Origin: Bradyrhizobium nivariense
GTDB lineage: Bacteria > Pseudomonadota > Alphaproteobacteria > Rhizobiales > Xanthobacteraceae
Reading direction: 5' to 3'
Length of the DNA stretch: 64,000 bases
Assembly (NCBI RefSeq): GCF_029846715.1
Contig: NZ_JARVWW010000018.1
Location: forward strand, 105,748 to 169,747
Part shown: positions 16,801 to 25,251 of the stretch, in pieces
How positions within the stretch are numbered: position 1 is the first letter of the stretch
Layout of the letters: each line of letters opens with the position of its first letter
Notes under the pieces: model-generated
Databases searched by the model: none
Seen by the model: only the letters and a program-made list of their open reading frames with translations
What the model was told of the DNA's origin: nothing
Made by a program: the position numbers and the translations under genes

Positions 16801-18186
16801 TCCAGCCACCGACCTCTCCAGGCCCGTTCGCGCGATCAGCATATTGAGCGCCGCACCTTTGAAGGCGCGGTCTTCGCTGCCACCTTGTCCATGGCCGATC
16901 GCCCAGTGCTGCGGCCACGAAAGCTGCTCCAACCCTCGCGCCGTCGCAGAGGTGAAGGACGACCAACGCGGGGAGCCGTGATGGCGGTATAAGAGACCGC
17001 CGGGGCCCATGTCCGGATAGATCGTGACGTGAATATCGAAACCGTCGCCCGCCGGAAGATCAGGTCCCAACCAATAGGATGGACTGCGTCCCGGCTCACG
17101 ACCAACGATGGCTGTCAGAGTTTGCTTCGGTCCCCGGAGGCCAAACCAGAACGGCGCGATCGAATCAGGCGCGAAAGCCGTGAAAATCGTCTGAGCCGAT
17201 GCGACATCGGTCGCAGCGCTTTGTCCCACCAGCCTCAGCTCGATTCTATGTCCGCTCTCCACAAATCCGCTAAACGGCGCTTCGGCTTCCCCGAGCGGCA
17301 GCTCCCGCCACCGAACAGGATCGGGATCGCGCAGCGGCCATTCCATCCTCTCCCTGACCGCACCGTGAACATCGAGCACCTGATAACGCAGGCCTTGCTC
17401 GTCAAGCGCGGCTTGAACGCAATGCAGATACTCGACGCCCTCCGGCATCCTGTGAGCCGTTCCGGCGCCCGCAGTGCAAATCTGCAGGACACCGCGATGC
17501 GCCTGCACATCGAAGGCGAGGATGTGGCTGCACAGATAGGCAAGTACGTTTTCGTTCACCAGGATGTCCCAAAACGGGCGAGCGTATTCGTGGCCGATCT
17601 CGCGCTGATACGTCGCCGTAAAGCCGTTGATGGGAAACACCGGGTGATGACCGAGGACGAGCTTATGTCGGGCATCGCCATGGTCTCTGAGCGTAGCATC
17701 CAACCACCCGAGCTCGACATGGCCCTCACCTCCAAGGCCACTCCAGAGCGTGTTGACAAACACCATCAGGAGGTCGCCGCGCCGCACGAAGTAGGAAAGG
17801 CCCGCTTGTCCCGGCGGCCCATTCTTCGGCAGCTCAAGCACTGCGCGAAACACAGCTTCGCTCATCACGTCATAGGTCGTGTGATTGCCGGTTGTGTGCC
17901 AGATCGGAATGGCCGCACGGTCGAGCCATGCCATTTCCGTATCCAGCCAATAGCGCCACTGCGCGCGCAGCGCGTCCGGATCCGGCGTCAGTCCAATGAT
18001 TTCATCGCCGGGAAAGAGAACGAATTCAGGCTGCGGTCTCAGGCGTTGAACGACCGCATTGACCGAGGCGAAGGTCTTCTCGTGCAATGCACCCGGCACG
18101 CCCGAACAGGAGTCGCCATACAGCAGAAATTGGTGGCCCTTGCCGCGCGGTAGAAGCGCAGGAATGGAATCATTCGCTGAGGTCAT
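16792..18186 (-). CDS. Calcineurin-like metallophosphoesterase
   Basis: A 464-residue protein with the metal-binding blocks of metallophosphoesterases: LYGDSCSG near residue 22 (variant of DxH), FPGDEI, TTGNHTTYD and LGHHPVFPI. The second half (about 290-464) has no motif I recognise. No signal peptide is visible. The first motif lacks the usual histidine (GDSCS rather than GDxH), so the metal centre may be altered. It is isolated from other minus-strand genes. Confidence 0.8.
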   Translation of the reverse strand: MTSANDSIPALLPRGKGHQFLLYGDSCSGVPGALHEKTFASVNAVVQRLRPQPEFVLFPGDEIIGLTPDPDALRAQWRYWLDTEMAWLDRAAIPIWHTTGNHTTYDVMSEAVFRAVLELPKNGPPGQAGLSYFVRRGDLLMVFVNTLWSGLGGEGHVELGWLDATLRDHGDARHKLVLGHHPVFPINGFTATYQREIGHEYARPFWDILVNENVLAYLCSHILAFDVQAHRGVLQICTAGAGTAHRMPEGVEYLHCVQAALDEQGLRYQVLDVHGAVRERMEWPLRDPDPVRWRELPLGEAEAPFSGFVESGHRIELRLVGQSAATDVASAQTIFTAFAPDSIAPFWFGLRGPKQTLTAIVGREPGRSPSYWLGPDLPAGDGFDIHVTIYPDMGPGGLLYRHHGSPRWSSFTSATARGLEQLSWPQHWAIGHGQGGSEDRAFKGAALNMLIARTGLERSVAGSA

Positions 18187-18262
18187 GGCCTTCCATTGCG
18201 GTGTTCGGCCGCGAGGATGGCAATTTCCGCCACGGGTAGCAACAGGTCGTGGCTAGCCTTAA

Positions 18263-18805
18263 TCAGGAATCATCAGGCTCGGTGCCGACATAGTCGCGCG
18301 CAGGCAGCTTGAGGATGCGGCCGATCTCGTTTGCGAGCTTGTCCGCCGCTTCACGCTTGGTGAAGCTCATCAACGTAATCGGCTCGGTGCCCCTGTTGCC
18401 GCAGAGATTGACGTCATAGGCCGTCGCCTGCGGATCGTAGTCGTCGGTGATGCTGATGAAATGATAGTCGGCGAGATCGCGATGCTTGCGAATATTCAGC
18501 GGGCCGAACTGCCTGGTGATGACGATCTGGCGCAGCGTCTCGTTCAGGACGACGAAATAGCGGAAGGTGAGCAGGATGACGCCGGGGATGCCGACGAGCA
18601 GCCCGAGCCCCGTGAACACCAGCACCGGCACGAGATCATCGGCGAGCCGTCCGAAGCCGGAAAAATCCTGACGCAGGCCGAGCGCGACATTCCACAGCAG
18701 ATAGGCGCTTGCCGCCAACAGCGGCAGCGACGGCAGCCGGCCGATCCAGGGCATGGGCCGGTCGATGCGGACCATGCCGCCATCCACTGTCATTGCGCCT
18801 GCCAT
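18263..18805 (-). CDS. Membrane protein with two helices, unknown function
   Basis: A 180-residue protein with helices around residues 26-43 (LPSLPLLAASAYLLWNVAL) and 60-85 (LVPVLVFTGLGLLVGIPGVILL), followed by a soluble region (YFVVLNETLRQIVITRQFGPLNIRKH...), which resembles the PH-like domain of bacterial membrane proteins. GAGGAG precedes the ATG at 18805 by seven bases. Function is not known to me. Confidence 0.75.
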   Translation of the reverse strand: MAGAMTVDGGMVRIDRPMPWIGRLPSLPLLAASAYLLWNVALGLRQDFSGFGRLADDLVPVLVFTGLGLLVGIPGVILLTFRYFVVLNETLRQIVITRQFGPLNIRKHRDLADYHFISITDDYDPQATAYDVNLCGNRGTEPITLMSFTKREAADKLANEIGRILKLPARDYVGTEPDDS

Positions 18806-19030
18806 CGATGGTCTCCTCACGAGGTCATGGCTTGGTCGGGCTGCGCGGCGGATTGGTTCGAGGATCTCCCTCCGTCATGCCGGAGCGCGCCGCTAACGCA
18901 ACGCCCCGGAATGACGCGAATGTGCTGAGGACACATCGAAAAACAAAATAATCTTCCCGCCTCCCCCGATGGCGGAGTTCCGCGGCGTTCCTATGTCTTC
19001 CCGAACGACACAAAGAACGGACACCGGGCG

Positions 19031-20356
19031 ATGGCACAACGGCAACTCAAGCTTGGCGCGTTCATGCGCCCGATCAGCATCCACACCGGCGCCTGGCGTT
19101 ATCCCGGGGCCTGGCCGGACGCCAATTTCAATTTTGGTCACATCAAGACGCTGATCCAGAAGCTCGAGGCCGGCAAGTTCGACGCCTTCTTCATGGCCGA
19201 TCACCTCGCCGTGCTGAACATGCCGGTCAACGCGCTCAAGCGCAGCCACACGGTAACGTCGTTCGAACCATTCACGCTTTTGTCAGCGCTGTCCGCAGTC
19301 ACCGAGCGGATCGGCCTGATCGCGACGGGCTCGACCACTTTCGACGAGCCCTATCACGTCGCACGGCGCTTCGCCTCGCTCGACCATCTCAGCGGGGGAC
19401 GTGCGGGCTGGAACATCGTCACCACCTCGAACCCGGACGCGGCGCTGAATTTCGGCCTCGACGATCACATGGAGCACGCCGAGCGCTACAAGCGCGCCCG
19501 CGAGTTCTACGATGTCGTCACCGGCCTCTGGGATTCCTTCGCCGACGACGCCTTCGTGCGCGACGTCGAAAGCGGCCTGTTCGTCGATCCCGCGAAGATG
19601 CACGTGCTCGACCACAACGGCAAATATCTGAAGGTGCGCGGTCCCCTCAACATCGCCCGCCCGGTGCAGGGCTGGCCGCTGATCGTGCAGGCTGGCGCAT
19701 CCGAGGACGGCAGGCAGCTTGCGGCAGAGACCGCGGAAGCTGTGTTCACCGGCGGCGGCAGCCTTGGCGACGGGCAGAAACTCTACGCCGACATCAAGGG
19801 CCGCATGGAGAAGATCGGCCGCGATCCCGAGCACCTCAAGATTCTCCCCGGCGCTTTCGTCGTGGTCGGCGACAGCGTCGATGAAGCCAAGGAGAAGCGC
19901 GCGTTGCTCGACAGCCGCGTGCATTACGACAGCGCCATCGCCTCGCTGTCCGTCATTCTCGGCACGGATGCGTCCGGCTTCGATCCTGATGGACCGCTCC
20001 CCGACATCCCCGAGACCAATGCCAGCAAGAGCGGCCGGCAGCGGATGGTCGATCTCGCCGCCCGCGAAAAACTCACCGTGCGCCAGCTCGCCCAGCGCGT
20101 CGGCGGCTATGGCGGGCTGTCCTTTGTCGGCACCGCAAAAACCATCGCCGACCAGATGGAGGAATGGCTGGTCGGCCGCGGCTCCGACGGCTTCAACATC
20201 ATGTTCCCGTTCGTCCCTGCCGGCCTCGACGATTTCGTCGACAAGGTCGTGCCGGAGCTGCAGCGGCGCGGGATTTTCCGCAAGGAGTATGAGGGGCCCA
20301 CTTTGAGGGAGAACCTGGGCCTGCCGCGGCCGAAAAACCGCTTCTTCGAGGGGTAA
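19031..20356 (+). CDS. LLM-class flavin monooxygenase (NtaA/SnaA/DszA type)
   Basis: A 441-residue luciferase-like oxidoreductase that uses FMNH2 from a partner reductase. The family markers are clear: LGAFMRP...GAWRYPGAWPD, FDAFFMADHLA, TERIGLIATGSTTF, YHVARRFASLDHLSGGRAGWNIVTTSNPDAALNFG, and WPLIVQAGASEDGRQLAAETAE. Members degrade sulfonates, dibenzothiophene or aminopolycarboxylates; the substrate cannot be told here, and no flavin reductase lies beside it. No strong RBS is visible at 19031; the start is set by the conserved MAQRQLKLGAF. Confidence 0.92.
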   Translation: MAQRQLKLGAFMRPISIHTGAWRYPGAWPDANFNFGHIKTLIQKLEAGKFDAFFMADHLAVLNMPVNALKRSHTVTSFEPFTLLSALSAVTERIGLIATGSTTFDEPYHVARRFASLDHLSGGRAGWNIVTTSNPDAALNFGLDDHMEHAERYKRAREFYDVVTGLWDSFADDAFVRDVESGLFVDPAKMHVLDHNGKYLKVRGPLNIARPVQGWPLIVQAGASEDGRQLAAETAEAVFTGGGSLGDGQKLYADIKGRMEKIGRDPEHLKILPGAFVVVGDSVDEAKEKRALLDSRVHYDSAIASLSVILGTDASGFDPDGPLPDIPETNASKSGRQRMVDLAAREKLTVRQLAQRVGGYGGLSFVGTAKTIADQMEEWLVGRGSDGFNIMFPFVPAGLDDFVDKVVPELQRRGIFRKEYEGPTLRENLGLPRPKNRFFEG

Positions 20357-20395
20357 TATCTTTGACGCCCAAGATGACCGAACCAACGAATATTT

Positions 20396-20662
20396 TCAGT
20401 AATGGTATCGACATTGGGCGATGACGAGCTGCTGCCCGTCATCCTTGCCCTGAAGGCGGTACACCAGCCTGTGCTCGCCGGTAATGCGGCGAGACCACCA
20501 ACCGCGCAAATCATGTTTCAGGGGCTCCGGTTTCCCGAGTCCCCTAAACGGATCTCTTTTGATGTCCTTGATCAGATCGTTAATGGCCGTGAGGATTTTT
20601 TCGTCCTCGTGCTGCCATTGCAGGTAGTCTTGCCAGGCAATCTCGGTCCAGGCGATCAACAT
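20396..20662 (-). CDS. yoeB: Toxin YoeB (Txe family mRNA interferase)
   Basis: An 88-residue RelE-fold ribosome-dependent mRNA endonuclease. The second half is very close to E. coli YoeB as I recall it: KPEPLKHDLRGWWSRRITGEHRLVY ending in CRYHY, which keeps the catalytic Glu, Arg and terminal His. It starts 5 bases after the stop of the antitoxin gene and so is co-translated with it. Nothing suggests inactivation. Confidence 0.95.
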   Translation of the reverse strand: MLIAWTEIAWQDYLQWQHEDEKILTAINDLIKDIKRDPFRGLGKPEPLKHDLRGWWSRRITGEHRLVYRLQGKDDGQQLVIAQCRYHY

Positions 20663-20667
20663 GTCGC

Positions 20668-20934
20668 CTAGCCAGTCGAGCCGGGCTCGATCAATTCACG
20701 CGCGACGACTTTACCTTCATCGGCTTCCTTGATGGAGCGCAGAAGGCGCGCGGCGTTGGCCGGGCTCTTCAGAAGATGAACCGTCTCCATCAGGCCCTCG
20801 TACTCTTGCTCCGAGAGCATCACCACGCTACGGGCGTTCTGGCGCGTGACAACGAGCGGGGCGCGATCGTCGCAGACCTGGTCCATGTAGGCCGCGAGGT
20901 TGCTCCGTAGCTCCGTGTACGAAACGTTTGCCAT
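20668..20934 (-). CDS. yefM: Antitoxin YefM (Phd/YefM family)
   Basis: An 88-residue antitoxin. The DNA-binding and dimer part is MANVSYTELRSNLAAYMDQVCDDRAPLVVTRQNARSVVMLSEQEYEGLMET, with the disordered toxin-binding tail after it. ATG at 20934 fits the family N terminus; an upstream in-frame ATG at 21042 would run through the operator. The complex with YoeB is expected to repress its own promoter through the TGTACA-type repeats at 20956-20997. Confidence 0.95.
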   Translation of the reverse strand: MANVSYTELRSNLAAYMDQVCDDRAPLVVTRQNARSVVMLSEQEYEGLMETVHLLKSPANAARLLRSIKEADEGKVVARELIEPGSTG

Positions 20935-20955
20935 GGCAATTCGTCCTGGTCCTTC

Positions 20956-20997
20956 TGTACAGACAAACGTACATATCACTGTACAGAAACTCGTACA
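20956..20997. promoter_or_regulatory. YefM-YoeB operator: four YGTACA hexamers at 12-bp steps
   Basis: TGTACA at 20956, CGTACA at 20968, TGTACA at 20980 and CGTACA at 20992 lie exactly 12 bases apart, 22-63 bases upstream of the yefM ATG. TGTACA cores at a 12-bp spacing are, as I recall, the recognition elements of the E. coli yefM operator. Here there are four in phase. Confidence 0.85.
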
Positions 20998-21080
20998 AGG
21001 GGGCCGATAGATCAGGTGCCTGCTACGGCTGCTTTGAAGCATGATTGGGCCGATTTGAGCAGTTTTCCGGCCCTAAAACC

Positions 21081-21108
21081 TTGACATCAAGCCGTTTCTG
21101 GCTAGGTT
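21081..21108 (+). promoter_or_regulatory. Candidate rpmG promoter
   Basis: A consensus -35 TTGACA (21081-21086), 16 bases, then TAGGTT (21103-21108), about 60 bases before the rpmG start. The -35 is perfect; the -10 is weak, as is common in alphaproteobacteria. Confidence 0.4.
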
Positions 21109-21168
21109 GCCGGCCAACGCGGGCCATTTGGCCGGCTCCAGATTCCCTTCATCTCTGAGGTTCTGAAC

Positions 21169-21336
21169 ATGGCCAAAGCGGTCACCATCAAGGTCAAGCT
21201 CGTGTCCTCGGCTGACACCGGCTTCTACTACGTCGCCAAGAAGAATTCGCGCACCATGACCGACAAGCTGGTCAAGAAGAAGTACGATCCCGTCGCGCGC
21301 AAGCACGTCGAATTCCGCGAAGCCAAGATCAAGTAA
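21169..21336 (+). CDS. rpmG: 50S ribosomal protein L33
   Basis: A 55-residue protein reading MAKAVTIKVKLVSSADTGFY..., then KKNSRTMTDKLVKKKYDPVA and RKHVEFREAKIK. The length and sequence match the cysteine-free alphaproteobacterial L33. It binds 23S rRNA near the E site of the large subunit. It has its own promoter candidate upstream and a strong terminator 40 bases after the stop. Confidence 0.97.
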   Translation: MAKAVTIKVKLVSSADTGFYYVAKKNSRTMTDKLVKKKYDPVARKHVEFREAKIK

Positions 21337-21375
21337 GAAGATCAAGCAAGATCGCGGGATACGTTACGGACTTTG

Positions 21376-21399
21376 ACGGGGCCTCAGGGCCCCGTTTTT
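21376..21399 (+). terminator. Rho-independent terminator of rpmG
   Basis: Stem ACGGGGCC / GGCCCCGT (21376-21383, 21388-21395) with loop TCAG, followed by TTTTATTTT. Confidence 0.9.
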
Positions 21400-21412
21400 A
21401 TTTTGGCCTCGT

Positions 21413-21556
21413 GTGTCCCGGACGCGCTGCAGCACGCTTGCGCTGCTGCGCAGAGCCGGGACCCAGCAAACAACACGGCACAATGCAAAGACATGGGCCC
21501 CGGCTCTGCAGCGCACTGTCGAAGTGACGCTGCGCTGCGTCCGGGGCACGAGAGCT
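21413..21556. repeat. ~145-bp palindromic repeat, copy A
   Basis: It runs from GTGTCCCGGACGCGCTGCAG to GCGTCCGGGGCACGAGAGCT, with inverted ends and inner dyads (GAGCCGGGACCC against GGGCCCCGGCTC). A second copy in the same orientation lies at 22513-22663. It starts 14 bases after the rpmG terminator. This is a typical bradyrhizobial intergenic element with no reading frame of its own. Confidence 0.85.
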
Positions 21557-21917
21557 CAGCTCGGCGTGTGCCCTAGAACTGTCGCGTCCGCTGTGCGCGA
21601 AGAAGGCGACGTTGAAGCTAAAGCATGATCCGGAAAAGTGCGAAGCGGTTTTCCGAAAAGATCATGCTCAAACAACAACCTAAAGCGCGATAATGATTCA
21701 TCCTCATCTCATCGCGCTTTAGACGGCTCGATTTCATCCTGGCCCAAACGCAGACATCGCAAGGGCTCTAAGCGAGCATTCAACGTTCTCTTGGCCGCCA
21801 TGTGACGGCGCGTCATCGACGGATATTTTATCAACCCTCGGTTGCTCGCTTCACAATGTATGTTACCGTGCACGTGCCGGGACGGCATTTCAGTCCCGGA
21901 TTTGGAAGGACATGGTC
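21557..21917. other. Gene-free stretch with two small palindromic repeats
   Basis: Bases 21622-21669 hold AGCATGATCCGGAAAAGTG...GATCATGCT, a repeat also found inverted at 61943-61991. Bases 21681-21721 hold the perfect 11-bp dyad TAAAGCGCGAT / ATCGCGCTTTA. The rest up to the next gene has lower GC, with no gene seen. Confidence 0.7.
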
Positions 21918-22472
21918 ATGAGATTATCATCAAGCCTTGTCGTGCCTTCAGCCGTCGCTGCCTTGTCAACCGTCTTGCTGTGCGCCCCGGCAGCGTCGCA
22001 AATCCCAACAGGCTCTGCCGCCACGCTCCCTCCCGTCACTGTCGACGCGCCGAAACAGGTGGCAAAGCCGCACGTGTCGGAGCGGGGAGCAAACACAACG
22101 GCGCCGCGTCGGACTGCGTCAACAGCTCAAACGTCAACCACGCGCACGCCTTCGTATGCGCCGGGGTCTGTGATGGGGAGGATTGCCAGCCTGGAGAAAG
22201 TTGCCAGCAGCTGCAACGGTGGCTGTGCGTCAAGCTTCCCACACGGCAAGGAGCCCTGGATTGGCTGCAGCGAGTCGGGCGGTGGCCTGAACTACGGACC
22301 TTTCTCGCCAACGTGCCGAGACACCATCACCCATACATCCTACGAGAATTGCGTCGAGACGAAGGTGTTCCTGGGCGAGAATCGAAACAGAGCCCACTGG
22401 TTCTGCAGCAGTCTGGCCGCCGGCAACAGGTTTAAGGTTGCCGATCTCAAGCGGTCAGGACGCACGCGTTAG
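21918..22472 (+). CDS. Secreted cysteine-rich protein of unknown function
   Basis: A 184-residue protein. The N terminus (MRLSSSLVVPSAVAALSTVLLCAPAASQ) is a signal peptide. A Pro/Thr/Ala-rich linker (about 30-90) leads to a compact C-terminal region with seven cysteines, including SSCNGGCASSF, WIGCSES, PTCRDT, YENCVET and WFCSS, which could form disulfides in the periplasm. ATG 21918 is eight bases after AAGGA; ATG 21912 is too close to it. No family recognised. It stands alone between two repeat copies. Confidence 0.68.
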   Translation: MRLSSSLVVPSAVAALSTVLLCAPAASQIPTGSAATLPPVTVDAPKQVAKPHVSERGANTTAPRRTASTAQTSTTRTPSYAPGSVMGRIASLEKVASSCNGGCASSFPHGKEPWIGCSESGGGLNYGPFSPTCRDTITHTSYENCVETKVFLGENRNRAHWFCSSLAAGNRFKVADLKRSGRTR

Positions 22473-22974
22473 TTCTTCCTCTCCGCAGGCCTTCCGTTGC
22501 GGTCGAGCTTCAGCTCTCTCGTGTCCCGGACGCGGTGCAGCGCGCAACGCTGCTGCGCAGAGCCGGGACCCAAAAAGCAACACACCACGATGCCGCGACA
22601 TGGGCCCCGGCTCTGCAGCGCACCGCTGAAGAAGCGCTGCGCTGCGTCCGGGGCACGAGAGCTGGGCTAGGCTCCTGAAGCTGCCGCGTCTGCTAGACGC
22701 GCAGGAGACATCACTGAGGTCGGATGGTTTCACGAAGCTTGTCGTGATACGACAAAGCATCTAGCCGGGATGGCCTCGCCGACATGAGAAGAATCCATAA
22801 GACCGTTTGTCTTCCCAACGATGTCGGCCGACTAATCGTCTTCGCGTGGAACCCAAGTTCTCAGCAAGACGAAAATTTGGTCACACTTCGCTAAGTAACG
22901 GGCGGTCTCCCTTGATCGGATGCCCCGCTGAATTGCATGCCGCGATGAAGGCTAAGACGTGCGCTTCCGCCCTC
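22473..22974. other. Gene-free stretch holding repeat copy B
   Basis: The first part is the 151-bp repeat (22513-22663). The remaining ~310 bases, to the end of the convergent MFS gene, have ordinary base content; no gene, RNA or clear terminator was seen. Confidence 0.65.
22513..22663. repeat. ~150-bp palindromic repeat, copy B
   Basis: Same element as 21413-21556, in direct orientation, with the ends GCTCTCTCGTGTCCCGGACG and GCGTCCGGGGCACGAGAGCT forming a terminal inverted repeat. The two copies differ by scattered substitutions and a few indels in the centre. Confidence 0.87.
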
Positions 22975-24213
22975 CTAAGCCGTCCGTAGCACCGGCGTCG
23001 GCGGTTGCGATGGCCTGATCAGTGCGAACGCGACCTGGACGATGCCGCCGGCAAGGCCCAGCGCGACGCCGATGCGCCAGGCCATGGTGTAGGAGCCGAG
23101 TGCGTCGTAGATCACCCCTCCGCCGTACGCACCGAGGAAGCTGCCGATCTGGTGGCTCATGAAGGCGAGGCCCTGGATCATCGCCTGCCAGCGCAGGCCG
23201 AACATCTCGGCGACCACGCCCGCGACCAGGGGGCCGACGCCCATCCACAAGAAGCCCATGATCGCGCCGAACAGCAGCGTCGAGGCAGGCGTCGCCGGAA
23301 GCGTGAAGTACCAGGCGAGCGCGAGCGAGCGCAGGACGTAGATGCCGCCGAGCAGCGCGAGCTTGTTCCAGCGCTGGCCGGCCCAGCCGAAGAACAGCGA
23401 GCCCAGCACGTTGAAGCCGCCGATCATGCCGAGCGTCTGCGCGCTCAGCATCGGATCGAGGCCGCAGATCGCGAGATACGACGGCAAATGCGTGGTGAGG
23501 AACACGAGCTGCATGCCGCAGACAAGATAGGCGCAGGTCATCACCACAAACGACGCGTTGCCGAACGCTGTCCTCGCCGCGGTCATCGCCGTGGCATTGC
23601 CGATATCATCGCCCGCGGGCTTCGGCAGCGGGATCGCGTCGACACGCCCGGCATACCAGGCCGCAGGGATCATCAGCACCGACATCACCACGAAGCCGGC
23701 GAGCCCGACGCGCCAGCCGAATCCGTCGTTGAGCATCTGGCCGATCGGCGCCGACAGCAGCGCGCCGAGCGAGCCCGCGCCGGAGACGATGCCGAGCACG
23801 GTGGAGCGCACCGTCGCGGGCACCGCGCGCGCCGCCACCGACATCGCGATCGCTGCCGCGGTGCAGGCGAGCGAGGTGCCGATCAGCACGCCAGCGCCGA
23901 TCATGATGGCGACGAGACCGTTCGCGGTTGCCATCAGCACCAGGCCCGCGATGTACATGAACGAGCCTGCGATCATGATGGGACGGAAGCCGTAGCGCGT
24001 GGTCATCGCGCCGGCGAGCGGCTGAAGAAAGCCCCAGGCGAGATTCTGCACGGCCAGCGCCAGCGTGAAGTCGGAGATCGACAGATGAATGTCGTGGGTC
24101 AGCGGTTGCATGAAGATGCCGAGGCTCTGCCGCAGCCCCATGCTCAGCGTCAGCATGATCGAGGCGCCGATCAGGATGGGCAATGTCGGGCGCAGGACCT
24201 GCAACAGGGGCAT
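22975..24213 (-). CDS. MFS transporter
   Basis: A 412-residue major facilitator with 12 predicted helices. It begins MPLLQVLRPTLPILIGASIMLTLSMGLRQSLGIFMQPL; the loop 2-3 motif is near RYGFRPIM, and a symmetric second half follows PAGDD. GGGAG lies just before the ATG at 24213, which is therefore favoured over 24228. The substrate is unknown. It is divergent from a TetR regulator with a dyad between them, which points to a ligand-induced efflux or uptake system. Confidence 0.9.
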   Translation of the reverse strand: MPLLQVLRPTLPILIGASIMLTLSMGLRQSLGIFMQPLTHDIHLSISDFTLALAVQNLAWGFLQPLAGAMTTRYGFRPIMIAGSFMYIAGLVLMATANGLVAIMIGAGVLIGTSLACTAAAIAMSVAARAVPATVRSTVLGIVSGAGSLGALLSAPIGQMLNDGFGWRVGLAGFVVMSVLMIPAAWYAGRVDAIPLPKPAGDDIGNATAMTAARTAFGNASFVVMTCAYLVCGMQLVFLTTHLPSYLAICGLDPMLSAQTLGMIGGFNVLGSLFFGWAGQRWNKLALLGGIYVLRSLALAWYFTLPATPASTLLFGAIMGFLWMGVGPLVAGVVAEMFGLRWQAMIQGLAFMSHQIGSFLGAYGGGVIYDALGSYTMAWRIGVALGLAGGIVQVAFALIRPSQPPTPVLRTA

Positions 24214-24274
24214 TTTCTTCTCCCTCATCGGCGCGGCGCGAGCGCCGTCGTCTGCAATACCAGTTGATTTTGGT

Positions 24275-24290
24275 TACACAGACCTGTGTA
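24275..24290. promoter_or_regulatory. Palindromic operator TACACAG-AC-CTGTGTA
   Basis: A perfect 7-bp dyad with a 2-base centre, 61 bases before the MFS ATG and 52 bases before the TetR ATG. Its place and size fit a TetR-family operator that controls both genes. Confidence 0.7.
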
Positions 24291-24342
24291 CTTAGGCTAT
24301 GAAAGGTGCACGCTGTCAAGCCGAGAGGACGCTCGCTGTCGC

Positions 24343-24951
24343 ATGGCTCCCCCGCCCGCCCCACAGACGATGAAAGAGCGGATCCTCGAGACCGCCGACA
24401 AGCTGTTCTATCTGCAGGGCATCCGCGCCATCGGCGTCGACACCATCGCGGCCGAGATCGGCATCTCCAAGCGCACGCTCTACAACCACTTCCCGTCCAA
24501 GGACGCGCTGATCGCTGCGTATCTCAAACGCCGCTTCGTGCAGCCCCGCGCCTCGGACAAGCCCCCGGCCGAGCAGATCCTTGCGACGTTCGATTCGCTG
24601 GAGCGCCGCTTCGCCGCAAAAGACTTTCGCGGCTGCCCGTTCGTGAATGCGGTCGCCGAGCTTGGCCCGGCGGACCGCGCCGTGAAGAAGATCGCAATCG
24701 CCTTCAAGGAAAGCCGCCGCGTCTGGTTTCGCGACCGGCTGAACGAGCTTCGCGTTGCGAATGCGGATGCGCTGGCGACACAGCTCGTGCTGCTGGTCGA
24801 CGGCTCGATCGCGCAGGACCTCGTGCGCGACGACCCCGCGATGGCGCGTGCGGCGAAGGAAGCAGCGAAGGTGCTGCTGCGCAATGCGGGGGTGGATGTG
24901 GGGGATGCGGTGAAGCAGGTGGTCAAGCGAGGCAAGCGCGCGCCGCACTAA
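24343..24951 (+). CDS. TetR/AcrR-family transcriptional regulator
   Basis: A 202-residue repressor. The helix-turn-helix is ILETADKLFYLQGIRAIGVDTIAAEIGISKRTLYNHFPSKDALIAAYL (about residues 14-62), the classic TetR form. The C-terminal ligand domain contains FRGCPFVNAVAELG, as in the branch close to the TetR_C_33 type. Start 24343 is taken; 24370 (MKERIL) is an alternative. It probably represses itself and the divergent MFS gene. Confidence 0.93.
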   Translation: MAPPPAPQTMKERILETADKLFYLQGIRAIGVDTIAAEIGISKRTLYNHFPSKDALIAAYLKRRFVQPRASDKPPAEQILATFDSLERRFAAKDFRGCPFVNAVAELGPADRAVKKIAIAFKESRRVWFRDRLNELRVANADALATQLVLLVDGSIAQDLVRDDPAMARAAKEAAKVLLRNAGVDVGDAVKQVVKRGKRAPH

Positions 24952-24972
24952 CCGCTGTCCACGTATCGAACG

Positions 24973-25072
24973 GTGTCGTCACCCGCGAAGACCCAGTATT
25001 CCAGAGACGGTTGTGATTGAACCGAAACGCCGCGGCGTACTGGATTCCCCGCCTTCGCGGGGAATGACAGCG
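24973..25072. repeat. Short palindromic intergenic repeat
   Basis: The core is a strong hairpin, ATTCCCCGC-CTTC-GCGGGGAAT (25044-25065), preceded by an imperfect inverted relative of it (ACCCGCGAAGACCCAGTATTCC from 24978). It is a common bradyrhizobial repeat type. It lacks a U-tract, so it is not a standard terminator. The 300-base gap 24952-25251 contains nothing else recognisable. Confidence 0.55.
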
Positions 25073-25251
25073 GAGTTCGTGGACGTTCGGGATGTTAGCA
25101 ACATGCCCCTGTTTTGCCCGACGAGTCAAATGGCGTTACTGTCTGCATCAGTCGTTTTGCCGCCAACGTAAGCCGTTGATCCGGCTAGCGTCGGCTACTG
25201 TGCATGGGGTTGTTTTCGCGTTTTTTCTGCGCCGGCCCTGCCCGAGCGGCC

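Noticed and set aside
21364..21628. Overlapping frames in the rpmG-downstream repeat
   Set aside because: Frames lie inside a palindromic repeat and are not protein-like.
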